A stretch of 14,357 nt of DNA from CAZOBJ01 sp964577825 (GCA_964577825.1 CAZOBJ010000083.1:1-14357), one strand, 5' to 3'. Positions 6,673-14,137 are shown, counted from the first letter of the stretch. Notes: generated by a model not told the origin, from the sequence alone. Numbers and translations are program-made.

Positions 6673-7218
6673 ATGCAGCCGCGCGGGCCCCTCATGAAGG
6701 AGCACCGGGTCATTGAGCGCATGGTCGAGCGCCTGGCCCGGGAGCTCGAACGCGTGCGCAGCTCGAACGAGCTCGACGCCGGGCTCGTGCGCACGGCCGT
6801 GGACTTTTTCCGGGTGTACGCGGACCGCACCCACCACGGCAAGGAGGAGGAGATCCTGTTCCGCGGCCTGGACGAAAAGCCGCTCTCGGCCGAGGACCGG
6901 GCCGCCATGCAGGATCTCGTGGAGGAGCACCGGGTCGGCCGGCGCACGGTCGGCGAGCTGGAGGCGGCCGCGGACCGGTACGAGGCGGGCGACCGGGACC
7001 GAGGCTCTCAGGCCGCGGCCGAGGCCCTGTCCAAGCTCGTGGACCTGTACCGCCGCCACATCGTGAAGGAAGACAAGAGCTTCTTCCCCGCAGCCATGGG
7101 GCACCTGGACGACGAGGAACAGCAGGCGATGCTCGCCGAGTTCGACGCGTTCGACCGCGGCATGATCCACGAGAAGTACGAGCACGTGGTCGAGGGCGTG
7201 GAGGGGGGTGCGGAGTAG
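6673..7218 (+). CDS. Hemerythrin-like (HHE cation-binding) protein
   Basis: Four-helix-bundle diiron protein of 181 residues. Predicted iron ligands are seen in family order: His11 (MKEHRVIE), His55-x3-Glu59 (HHGKEEEILF), His86 (VEEHRVGR) and His129-x3-Glu133 (RHIVKEDKSFFP). There is no signal peptide, membrane segment or fused domain, so it is cytoplasmic. Members bind oxygen, NO or store iron, or act in iron-sulphur repair; this one cannot be placed further. ATG 6673 follows AAGGAG with 6 bases between; upstream in-frame ATG 6604 would overlap the promoter. It has a consensus-matching sigma54 promoter, lies just past the dapF 3' end, and appears monocistronic because 416 bases and a new promoter separate it from the aminomutase. 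GC is as high as in dapF. Confidence 0.9.
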   Translation: MQPRGPLMKEHRVIERMVERLARELERVRSSNELDAGLVRTAVDFFRVYADRTHHGKEEEILFRGLDEKPLSAEDRAAMQDLVEEHRVGRRTVGELEAAADRYEAGDRDRGSQAAAEALSKLVDLYRRHIVKEDKSFFPAAMGHLDDEEQQAMLAEFDAFDRGMIHEKYEHVVEGVEGGAE

Positions 7219-7269
7219 GCGGCGAGCACGAAGACCCCCAGACACAGCCGGCGGCGCATTCGCGCGCTG

Positions 7270-7566
7270 TCAGTTGTTGGCGCCAGTCGTTTGCTGGTCG
7301 CCTTTGTGGACGGTCCGCAGGACTGCCGTGCGCTGCCCGTCAACGACGTCACTCTCTCTCCACGAAACCTCGTCGGCATACGCGTTCATCGGGACAGAGT
7401 GGCGTCTCCCGCTCCGACATCCGGCAGGGCGCGCCCCGTGCTCGGCGGTGAGCTCCGCTTCGCACGGCAGCGCGGAAGGCGGCTTCATCCGGAAGCTCTG
7501 GTCCGAGTTCCGCGGAGGCTCATAGGGGCCACAAAGCGCGAGCATGGCGTTGACAAGCACGGCATG
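7270..7566 (-). other. Intergenic stretch with a weak minus-strand open frame
   Basis: Between the hemerythrin stop (7218) and the kamA start (7635) the only candidate is a minus-strand frame ending at TGA 7272-7270. Possible starts are at 7635, 7548 (MLALCGPYEPPRN), 7491 (MKPPSALPCEAEL) and 7389 (MNAYADEVSWRES). Third positions are moderately GC-rich, but none of the starts has a ribosome site and I recognise no family. It may be a gene remnant left when the cassette was assembled, or noise. Apart from the promoter at 7550-7578, nothing else is seen in this gap. Confidence 0.2.
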
Positions 7567-7578
7567 GAGGAGTATGAA
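7550..7578 (+). promoter_or_regulatory. Sigma70-type promoter of the aminomutase/ligase operon
   Basis: TTGACA (7550-7555), a 17-base spacer, TATGAA (7573-7578): a perfect -35, a 4/6 -10 and ideal spacing. RNA would start near 7585, leaving about 50 bases of leader before ATG 7635. Confidence 0.65.
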
Positions 7579-7634
7579 CGGTGGTTTCGACTGGCGACAA
7601 CGCGTGAGTCCGTCCCATGCACCGGGAGCAGACA

Positions 7635-8708
7635 ATGGAACCGTGGCGTGAGCAGATGAAGAACATGGTCAACACCCTCGACCGGCTGAGGGAATTCATC
7701 CACGTGACGCCGGAAGAGGAAGAGGCCATCACCACCATGAAGACCAAGTGGGGCACCACGCCCTACTTCGCCTCGCTGATGGACCCGGACGACCCGGATT
7801 GCCCGATTCGCAGACAGGTCATCCCTTCGGTGAAGGAACAGGAGAACCGCTACGGAATACCCGACTACCTGGTCTGGAAGGAGAACCGCGCAACCGGCGA
7901 GCCGCGGCCGGACAGCATCGCCCGGCAGTACCACGACCGCATCGCGTTCACGGTGACCGATATGTGCGCCAATTACTGCCGACATTGCTTCCGAAAGGAG
8001 GTGGTGGTGGATGGGCATCTTCGGCTGCGGTTCGATGTGGACGAGGGACTGGAATGGATCGCGCAGCATCGCGAAATCCGCGACGTGCTCGTCACCGGAG
8101 GAGACCCGTTCATCCTGCCCGACGACCAGGTGGAGTATCTCATTCGAAAGCTGCGCGAGATCGACCACGTGGAGATGATCCGCTTCGGCACGCGCACGCC
8201 GATCGTGCTGCCCCAGCGCATCACCAAGGGGCTGATGAAGGTCCTGGAGGGGTTGCACAAGGTCCCCATCTGGATCAACACGCAGTGCAACCATCCCAAG
8301 GAAATCACCGAGCAAGCGGCGCGCGCGGTGTACGACCTGCTGCGTTGCGGGGTCAACGTAGGCAACCAGGCCGTGCTGCTCAAGGGGATCAACGACGATG
8401 TCGAGACCTTCAGGAAGCTGCACCAGAAGCTCCTGACGGTGCGCATTCGCCCGTACTACGTGTTCTACTGCGAGGCCACGCCCGGCACCGACCACTTCCG
8501 CACCCCGGTCGAGAAGGGCGCCGAGCTGATCCGCGACGCCCTGCGCGGACACACCACGGGCCTGGCCCAGCCGATGTACGTCATCGCCACCAATATCGGC
8601 AAGATCCCCCTGATGCCCGACTACTACATCATGGAGAAGGGAGAGACCGAGTACAGGCTGCGCAACTACAAGGGCGAGTTCACGACCATCCCCAATATCC
8701 CCGAGTGA
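7635..8708 (+). CDS. KamA-family radical SAM 2,3-aminomutase
   Basis: Radical SAM/PLP enzyme expected to move an amino group from C2 to C3, making a beta-amino acid. In the 357-residue form, the cluster motif CANYCRHC holds Cys111, 115 and 118. Arg120 matches the Arg that binds the substrate carboxylate in clostridial lysine 2,3-aminomutase. TGGDPF (154-159) is the SAM-binding strand, and Lys323 in GKIPLMPDY is the PLP lysine. HFRTPVEKG (287-295) and RGHTTG (304-309) are typical. It ends soon after the barrel, without the zinc-binding dimerisation tail of long KamA proteins. The two residues that set specificity are not those of lysine (Asp/Asp) or glutamate (Lys/Asn) aminomutases: Glu280 and about Ala318. 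ATG 7635 has GGGAG 6 bases upstream; ATG 7617 has none. The GS-like ligase starts 21 bases downstream. Confidence 0.9.
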   Translation: MEPWREQMKNMVNTLDRLREFIHVTPEEEEAITTMKTKWGTTPYFASLMDPDDPDCPIRRQVIPSVKEQENRYGIPDYLVWKENRATGEPRPDSIARQYHDRIAFTVTDMCANYCRHCFRKEVVVDGHLRLRFDVDEGLEWIAQHREIRDVLVTGGDPFILPDDQVEYLIRKLREIDHVEMIRFGTRTPIVLPQRITKGLMKVLEGLHKVPIWINTQCNHPKEITEQAARAVYDLLRCGVNVGNQAVLLKGINDDVETFRKLHQKLLTVRIRPYYVFYCEATPGTDHFRTPVEKGAELIRDALRGHTTGLAQPMYVIATNIGKIPLMPDYYIMEKGETEYRLRNYKGEFTTIPNIPE

Positions 8709-8729
8709 AGCGAGGGGAGACCCCGGCAC

Positions 8730-10034
8730 ATGGACAAGCAAGCGCTGCACGAGCAGTTGCGTCAGGCGGACTCGGCGCGGGTGTTCAGTCTGGACGTCAA
8801 CGGACGGCCCATCACGCTTCAGGTGAACCCTGAGGACATCGAGCGCATCGTCGCGCATGGCGTCGGGTTCGACAGCAGCTCCGTGGACGGGATGGGCGCG
8901 GTACAGGACAGCGACAAGCTTCTCATTCCCGACCCCGGCACCTTCCGGTTGCTCGAGTTCAGCGACGAGAAGACCGGATTCTTCATCGGCAAGGTGTGCG
9001 ACTCGCCAGAAGCGCGCTCGGCCACCGACACTCGCGCGGTGCTGGAGCGGGTGCTGGAGCGGGCGAAGTCCGAGCACGGGTGCACGTTCCTCGCCGGTCC
9101 GGAGCACGAGTTTTTCCTGCTGACGGCCGACCGCTTCGGCGAGGGCATCCACAGCGACAAGGCCGGGTATTTCCATACCGATCCCCACGACCGGGGCGAC
9201 GCGGTCCGGCGGGCGATCGTCCGGGTGCTCGGAACGTGCGGCGTGCGCTTCGAGAAGACCCATCACGAGGTCACCGCCAGCCAGCACGAGGTGAACCTGG
9301 CATGCGCCGACCCGCTGGCCGCGGCCGACCGCACGGTGCTCTTCAACTACGTCACGCACAGGGTCGCGCGCGAGCACGGCTACTACGCCACGTTCATGCC
9401 CAAGCCCTTTGACGGCGAGAATCGCAACGCGTTCCACATTCACCTCTCCATGCAGGACCTCGACGGGAAGAACGTGTTCTTCGACGAGGCCGACGAGCAC
9501 CGCCTGAGCGCACGCGCGCGGCGGTTCATCGGGGGCATCCTCAAATACGCCCGCGAGGCGTCCATCGTCATGGCCTCCACGCACAACTCGTACAAGGCAT
9601 ACGTGCTGGAGCGGGAGGCCCCGGTGGTCCGGGGCTGGGGGCTGAAGAACCGCAGCTCCATGGTCCGCATCCCCTACGCAACCGGCCCCGAGAGCACGCG
9701 AATCGAGCTGCGCAATCCCGACACGGCGGGCAACGTGTACCTCCAGATGGCGGCGCTGATTGCAATGGGGCTGGCGGGCATGAGCGAGCGGCTCGACTGC
9801 GGCGAGCCCGACCGCGGGAGCACGTACGCGCTCCAGAGCGGGCCGCTGTGGAACGAACGGTTCCTGCCCAAGTCGATGTTCGAGGCGCTGGTCGAGGCCG
9901 AACGCGGCGCGTTCTTGAAGGACCTCTTCGGCGAGAGCCTGTACGAGCGCTTCATGACCCTGAAGCGCGCCGACTGGGAGGAGCACCGCACCCACGTCAC
10001 CCCGCGCGAGCACGACAAGTACCTGAGCCGGTAG
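8730..10034 (+). CDS. Glutamine synthetase-family ligase with altered substrate pocket
   Basis: ATP-dependent carboxylate-amine ligase of 434 residues with the GS I layout. The N-terminal beta-grasp carries VGFDSSSVDG (45-54; Asp48 equals catalytic Asp50). The catalytic barrel keeps metal ligands GPEHEF (Glu125, Glu127), HHEVTASQHE (Glu180, Glu187), His236 and Glu326, plus catalytic flap Glu296, NRSSMVRIP (307-315) and RIELRNPD (324-331). By alignment in memory with Salmonella/Mycobacterium GS, Arg321, which binds the glutamate alpha-carboxylate, is Ala290 (NSYKAYVLEREAP), and Gly265 is Arg232 (NRNAFHIH). No adenylylation tyrosine motif is seen. So chemistry is intact but L-glutamate may not be the acid. 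It is co-transcribed with the aminomutase, so a beta-amino acid is a reasonable acid substrate (inference). AGGGGAG precedes the start by 10 bases. Ordinary GS cannot be excluded. Confidence 0.88.
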   Translation: MDKQALHEQLRQADSARVFSLDVNGRPITLQVNPEDIERIVAHGVGFDSSSVDGMGAVQDSDKLLIPDPGTFRLLEFSDEKTGFFIGKVCDSPEARSATDTRAVLERVLERAKSEHGCTFLAGPEHEFFLLTADRFGEGIHSDKAGYFHTDPHDRGDAVRRAIVRVLGTCGVRFEKTHHEVTASQHEVNLACADPLAAADRTVLFNYVTHRVAREHGYYATFMPKPFDGENRNAFHIHLSMQDLDGKNVFFDEADEHRLSARARRFIGGILKYAREASIVMASTHNSYKAYVLEREAPVVRGWGLKNRSSMVRIPYATGPESTRIELRNPDTAGNVYLQMAALIAMGLAGMSERLDCGEPDRGSTYALQSGPLWNERFLPKSMFEALVEAERGAFLKDLFGESLYERFMTLKRADWEEHRTHVTPREHDKYLSR

Positions 10035-10038
10035 CCCG

Positions 10039-10200
10039 GGCCGCGCGCGTCTGGGGGCTGGCGAGCCCGGTGACGGTGCGCATCCGGTCGGGCGGGAGCC
10101 TGCGCGTGCATTTCCGGCCCCGGGGCGACGCGTTTGCGGACGTGGCCCTGGAGGGGCCCGTGCGCTTGGTGTACCGAGGCGAGCTCGCCTGAGGCGCGGC
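10039..10200 (+). pseudogene. dapF 3' fragment (direct repeat copy 2)
   Basis: Second copy of the last 50 codons of dapF, ending at the same TGA (10190-10192) plus the following bases. It begins four bases after the stop of the GS-like ligase. It is 95% identical to 6429-6590. It lacks both catalytic cysteines and any start signal, so it is not functional. Together with copy 1 it brackets the hemerythrin/aminomutase/ligase segment, as expected when DNA has inserted into or recombined at the 3' end of a gene while restoring it. Confidence 0.88.
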
Positions 10201-10208
10201 GGCGCGCC

Positions 10209-10259
10209 CGGTTGCCGGAACTCCAGTCGCCCTACGGGCTCCTTCCGTTCCGGCAACCG
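10209..10259. repeat. Perfect 13-bp inverted repeat with 25-base loop
   Basis: CGGTTGCCGGAAC (10209-10221) is the exact reverse complement of GTTCCGGCAACCG (10247-10259). The loop contains a small second hairpin, GCCC-TAC-GGGC with short extra bases (10229-10239). There is no T-run. It follows the dapF fragment and precedes the IS-like end, so it could be a transposon sub-terminal structure, an attachment-site remnant or a terminator. Confidence 0.6.
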
Positions 10260-10299
10260 TTGGCAGGTGACGCTATCTTATTCAAAGCCATTTCTGGTC

Positions 10300-10320
10300 T
10301 TGACATTGGGGAGCACCTCA
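10300..10320 (+). mobile_element. Insertion-sequence-like terminal end (remnant, element body to the left)
   Basis: Bases 10307-10320 (GGGGAGCACCTCA with one base before) are the exact inverse of 14287-14300 (TGAGGTGCTCCCCA), and weaker similarity continues inward for another 15 bases or so. The end carries an outward TTGACA (10300-10305), often seen in right ends of IS3-type elements. If it is an IS right end, the body lay to the left and only about 100 bases remain before the dapF fragment. No transposase frame survives. Confidence 0.45.
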
Positions 10321-10349
10321 ATTCTGTCTATTGGATACGATTTATGGGA

Positions 10350-10424
10350 CCCCCCTCCCAACCCTCCCCCAAAGGGGGAGGGATCATAATCCCCCTCCCG
10401 CCGGGAGGAGGTTGGGGGAGGGCG
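10350..10424. repeat. Pair of C/G-rich hairpin units near the lyase gene 3' end
   Basis: First unit: CCCTCCCCC-AAA-GGGGGAGGG (10362-10382). Second unit: CCCCCTCCC-GCC-GGGAGGAGG then TTGGGGGAGGG (10391-10423). They resemble the type B units at 1158 and 1337, so this is the same dispersed intergenic element class. Lying 50 bases beyond the stop of the minus-strand lyase gene, they might also end its transcript, but there is no T-run. Confidence 0.65.
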
Positions 10425-10474
10425 TGTTTTGCTTGTGCGCCGATCTGTCCCATTGGAAAAGTCGTCCTCTATCA

Positions 10475-13400
10475 TTACCGGTAATCAGAGAGCTTCTGCT
10501 GATGTATCACCTTCTGGATCAGCGGCCGATCGACCAGCACCTTCCCTTTTTTGGCAACGTGAATATCGCCTCCGATTGTTCCCTCTTTGTTGAAGAGTAC
10601 GCGCACGGAAATGGGGCCTGCCTGAAACTCCACGCCGACCTTTCCGTTTCCGTCGATCCGCTTTGAGGCCGCCATGCTGCCAAGCGTCTTTTTGTCGCCG
10701 ACCTGGAGCAGGTGCAGAAAGAGCTCGCGCTGGTTGTTTTGCGGAGAAGAGATTTCCATGCGCCAGCATCCGAATAGGTGTTTGTCAGGGGAGCGGCTCT
10801 GCCACTCCGGACGTACCGGCCAGTTGCGGCTTCCCGTCCAGAATTCCTTGCCTGGGCCACCGATTTTTTGCGCATGCGGCTCAGCCGGTAGAAGCGTTCG
10901 CACGAAGATTCTGCCCTGCCGGTGATCGGCTGAAAAGGTATCTCCCTGTACCTTTGGCTCGTGCTGGGTGTGCAGAAGCCACGTCTTCTTCTGCTCGGGC
11001 TTCTTTGACGCCACGCGATCGAAGACCACGAAATAATCCGGATAGACAAAGAGGAATTGGCGAATCACCTCTTGAGACTTGCCTTCGTGGTAGCAGTTTG
11101 TGGCGTCGCTTGCGATATAGGTATAGCATTCGTTCGTTTCAAAGGCTTTGACCTGCGCGCCGTAGTTCTTGTTCATGCCACCCGTGTTTTCCGCAGCCTT
11201 CTGCCCCCAGTAGCCGGGCAGCTGCTCCCCATCCATATGGATGAGTACGCAGTTGTGGGCGATCGTGTCGTAGTAGTAATTGATCTCATGATCCGCTCCA
11301 ATGACTTTGTTACGGTTACTGCCCGCCTGGCGCCGGTTGATGCTGTAGCCGCGCGCACCCGAATCCAGCGCCAGAAAACCCTTTTTGTAGATCGTGAAAT
11401 GATTCTCGTCGTAATGCTTGCGCCGGGACTGCTTCATGCCTGCAACGAACAGCGCGTAGGTGTCATGCTCGCCCCAGCCGCTGTTCATGAAGGTCCGACC
11501 GATCGGATCGGGGTAATGTCGCGCGCGCGGAAGCCGTGCCAGACCCGCTTTTAAGTCCGCTGTTTCCTGAGCGCGGTTCGACATCAGCAGCGGCGCGGCA
11601 ATCGTCTGATAACAGAGATCCCAATCCGTCCGCATGCACCACGTATAGTCTGAAGGCGCTTTGAGCTGAGCGATCGTCCGCAGGATCCCAAGCCCGGCTT
11701 TGTTGAGGACGCCGCCGTAGAGGTCCAGCACACGCGCCATGTAGTGCTTGTGATAGCCGTCCATATCGTTATGGAGATGGTACACATCGCCATACCCGTA
11801 GTTCTTGCCGCGTCCGCGTGTGGGCGTAATCGTGTGCGACAGAAAATACTCGGCCATGTTCATGCGTTTGGGATGATAGCGGGCAAAATCGCCGCCAATG
11901 GCGGCTCGCCAGGAATCGATGAAATTGACTTCCGCCTGGATATTCTGCGTCGTGTAGGCCATGGCGCTGTACGGATAAATGCCGTCAGGTCCGGAAGAAA
12001 GCATGTCAAAGAGAAACAGGTGATGTTCGTACGAGTCGCGAAGCAGTTGTGTGCAGACCTGCTCATCCGCACCTTCGACACCCGCCTCGAGGAAGACCAA
12101 ACCCAGGTACCATCCCATGACCGTATCGGTGTACAGGTTGATCGGCACGTTGCGCATGTACCCGGTGTTGCGCCAATGCTCGTAAAATGCCTTCAGGGGA
12201 GGAAAGAGCGTCTTGCCGATGCTCTTGCGTTCGTCTTCCGGCATGGTGTTGTACAACCAGTCATAGGCGGAGAGAACGCCCAGCCGCATATGACTTCTCC
12301 CGTAGGGTATTTTCTTGTTCTGGTGGATTATTGAATACATGCCGGCCGTATACCGCAAGAGAGCCATGGCCTTGTTGTAGTACTCCTTTTCCCCTGTCAA
12401 CAGATAGACCAGGGCCGTATGCGCGCAATAGAGGCCCCACTTCCCGTCATTACCGCGTCCGCCCTGCAACGTCAGGCGGTAGGTCGATCCCGGAGGCGAT
12501 GGATATCGATTCACCTGCTGCGTCAGGGCCCCCAGCCATTTCTTTTGGGCGGACGTCATTCCCTCCTGTTTGGCCTTCTCGAGGATCTCCCGGTTCAGAA
12601 ACAGGCGGGGGTGATCTTTCCGGATGCTCTGCAAAACCGTGCTGACATTGGGCGGTTCTGATCCAGCCGATCCGGAACGGCGTGAGCGCTTTTGGATTCC
12701 TGCAGGGGACTCGGTCTTGCCAATATGCGTGAGGGGCAAACTCGCTTCATCTGTCTTGTTCTTGACCAGCGACGCGTCATCGAACCAGACCGTTCCGAGT
12801 GCGTCCTCTCCCTGGTCTCGAAATTCGAGAAATACAAGTACCTTGTTGGCGCCTTGTGGAACCGTAAAAGGCATCTCAACCTGTTTCCACTCGCCCGTGG
12901 CCTTGAAGCTCTGTACCCTATTCTTGAATTGCTTCCCATCGTCAGAATTACCGACATAATACAGGCTCAGGCGAATGGGGACTTCCCCGCCCGTCTCGTT
13001 GGAGCCTTTGCACCATACGCTCAATTTGCCCGTATCGCCGCCCGTGAGCGGCACCGAGACCTCCTGGGCTACCGTGATCTTCATGGCGGTCTTGAGGCTC
13101 TCGATCTTCAGGCATTGTTTTCCGCTGCGGGCGTTCTCTGTGTCAATGGCAATCGCAGCCTCATTTTCTTCGACCTCTTTGGGGTTCGTGAAAAACAGGC
13201 GCCAGCTCTCGGTGACCACATAGCTGCCCGGCTCGCTAGCCGTGCGCTCGAATCCCGGGTTGACGAGCACGTTCTCGCCCTGTGCAGGAAGGCCCTCCTC
13301 CGCGGGCTGGTCGGGCTGGTCTTCCGGGAGCTCTGGCGCTTCGGAGGCGGCCGGGGGCGGCGCTTCTTTCGGCGCCTCGGTCGAGGCCTCCTCCGGCGCC

Positions 13401-14137
13401 GCGCGCCAATCCTCCTGGCCGGCACCCGGCCGCGTCAGAGACACGTCATCGAACCACACCGTCCCGGTCGTTCCCTGGCCGTCGGGATCGCGCAGCTCCA
13501 GGACCAGCTGGGCGTCCTTCGTGCCTTCGGGCACCTGCAAGGCGGTGGTGATTTGCTTCCAGTCGCGCCCCGCATGGAACGACTCCACTTCAAGCATGTA
13601 TTGCCTGCCGCCGGGAAGGTCGCCCGAGCAATACAGTCCCACGCGGATCGGCAGCTCTTGTGCATCCTCGCGATAAGACTTCGTCCAAAACGTCAACCGG
13701 CAGGTGTCGCCCGCCCGTACCGCAAGGTCTCTCTGGCATACCGATACGTGCGTCGCCTGCTTGAGGGTCTCCAGCTTCAGGCTTTGAGCCCCGGTGTGGG
13801 CCGTGTCGGCATCCACGCCCATCGAAATCCCCAGCTCGCGCACCTCGGCGGGCTTCCTCCAGATCATTCGCCATCCGGGCGCAACACCGTAAGGATTCCA
13901 CTCCGGCACCTCCTCCGTGCTCTCGAATCCCGAATTCTTGAGCAGGTTCTCCGATTCCTCCGCTTCCTCGGCTTCTCCGGCTTCTGCGGGAGCCGACTTT
14001 CCCTCTTCCTGCTGCTGCGCCGCGTCTTCTTTCGCTGCATCACCCCCTTCGGCATAGCCCGGAACAACAAGACCGATACAACTGAAGCACACGAATACAA
14101 CGGCAAACGCGGTGAGTTTTTCGAAGATCGTCTTCAT
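10475..14137 (-). CDS. Secreted heparinase II/III-family polysaccharide lyase with two CBM-like domains
   Basis: A 1220-residue exported protein expected to cleave a uronic-acid-containing polysaccharide. Residues 1-29 are a Sec signal peptide (cleavage likely after GYA). An acidic linker (30-63) leads to a jelly-roll module (about 64-235). After a Pro/Glu/Ala linker (236-287) comes a second, homologous module (288-457); each ends with a GTVWFDD strand, as in CBM4/9-like folds. A basic linker precedes an alpha/alpha-toroid (about 505-880; DHPRLFLNREIL, KWGLYCAHTALVYLL). Then comes the heparinase II/III beta-sandwich (about 885-1200) with HFTIYKKGFLALDSG (913-927) and AHNCVLIHMDGEQ (960-972), where His961 is a likely catalytic or metal residue. 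Substrate is not readable. GC is clearly lower than in all other genes, especially in the toroid. AAAGGA lies about 10 bases before ATG. The gene stands alone between two IS-like ends. Confidence 0.88.
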   Translation of the reverse strand: MKTIFEKLTAFAVVFVCFSCIGLVVPGYAEGGDAAKEDAAQQQEEGKSAPAEAGEAEEAEESENLLKNSGFESTEEVPEWNPYGVAPGWRMIWRKPAEVRELGISMGVDADTAHTGAQSLKLETLKQATHVSVCQRDLAVRAGDTCRLTFWTKSYREDAQELPIRVGLYCSGDLPGGRQYMLEVESFHAGRDWKQITTALQVPEGTKDAQLVLELRDPDGQGTTGTVWFDDVSLTRPGAGQEDWRAAPEEASTEAPKEAPPPAASEAPELPEDQPDQPAEEGLPAQGENVLVNPGFERTASEPGSYVVTESWRLFFTNPKEVEENEAAIAIDTENARSGKQCLKIESLKTAMKITVAQEVSVPLTGGDTGKLSVWCKGSNETGGEVPIRLSLYYVGNSDDGKQFKNRVQSFKATGEWKQVEMPFTVPQGANKVLVFLEFRDQGEDALGTVWFDDASLVKNKTDEASLPLTHIGKTESPAGIQKRSRRSGSAGSEPPNVSTVLQSIRKDHPRLFLNREILEKAKQEGMTSAQKKWLGALTQQVNRYPSPPGSTYRLTLQGGRGNDGKWGLYCAHTALVYLLTGEKEYYNKAMALLRYTAGMYSIIHQNKKIPYGRSHMRLGVLSAYDWLYNTMPEDERKSIGKTLFPPLKAFYEHWRNTGYMRNVPINLYTDTVMGWYLGLVFLEAGVEGADEQVCTQLLRDSYEHHLFLFDMLSSGPDGIYPYSAMAYTTQNIQAEVNFIDSWRAAIGGDFARYHPKRMNMAEYFLSHTITPTRGRGKNYGYGDVYHLHNDMDGYHKHYMARVLDLYGGVLNKAGLGILRTIAQLKAPSDYTWCMRTDWDLCYQTIAAPLLMSNRAQETADLKAGLARLPRARHYPDPIGRTFMNSGWGEHDTYALFVAGMKQSRRKHYDENHFTIYKKGFLALDSGARGYSINRRQAGSNRNKVIGADHEINYYYDTIAHNCVLIHMDGEQLPGYWGQKAAENTGGMNKNYGAQVKAFETNECYTYIASDATNCYHEGKSQEVIRQFLFVYPDYFVVFDRVASKKPEQKKTWLLHTQHEPKVQGDTFSADHRQGRIFVRTLLPAEPHAQKIGGPGKEFWTGSRNWPVRPEWQSRSPDKHLFGCWRMEISSPQNNQRELFLHLLQVGDKKTLGSMAASKRIDGNGKVGVEFQAGPISVRVLFNKEGTIGGDIHVAKKGKVLVDRPLIQKVIHQQKLSDYR

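Noticed and set aside
5692..7245. A 517-codon open frame on the minus strand opposite dapF and the hemerythrin gene
   Set aside because: Stop codons are rare in GC-rich antisense frames. The plus-strand genes carry catalytic and metal-binding motifs, and this frame carries none.
7635..8708. Aminomutase as EpmB, the elongation factor P lysyl-modification aminomutase
   Set aside because: No epmA or efp neighbour, and the HFRTPV and MPDYYI blocks look like the KamA/EamA side of the family.
10039..10200. The second dapF 3' copy as an assembly duplication
   Set aside because: Eight substitutions, five of them synonymous, separate the copies, so they are distinct sequences. A chimeric join is still worth excluding with long reads.
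7485..10256. A 923-codon open frame on the minus strand opposite the aminomutase and ligase genes
   Set aside because: It is the antisense shadow of two certain plus-strand genes with strong family motifs. Its translation is low-complexity and matches no family.
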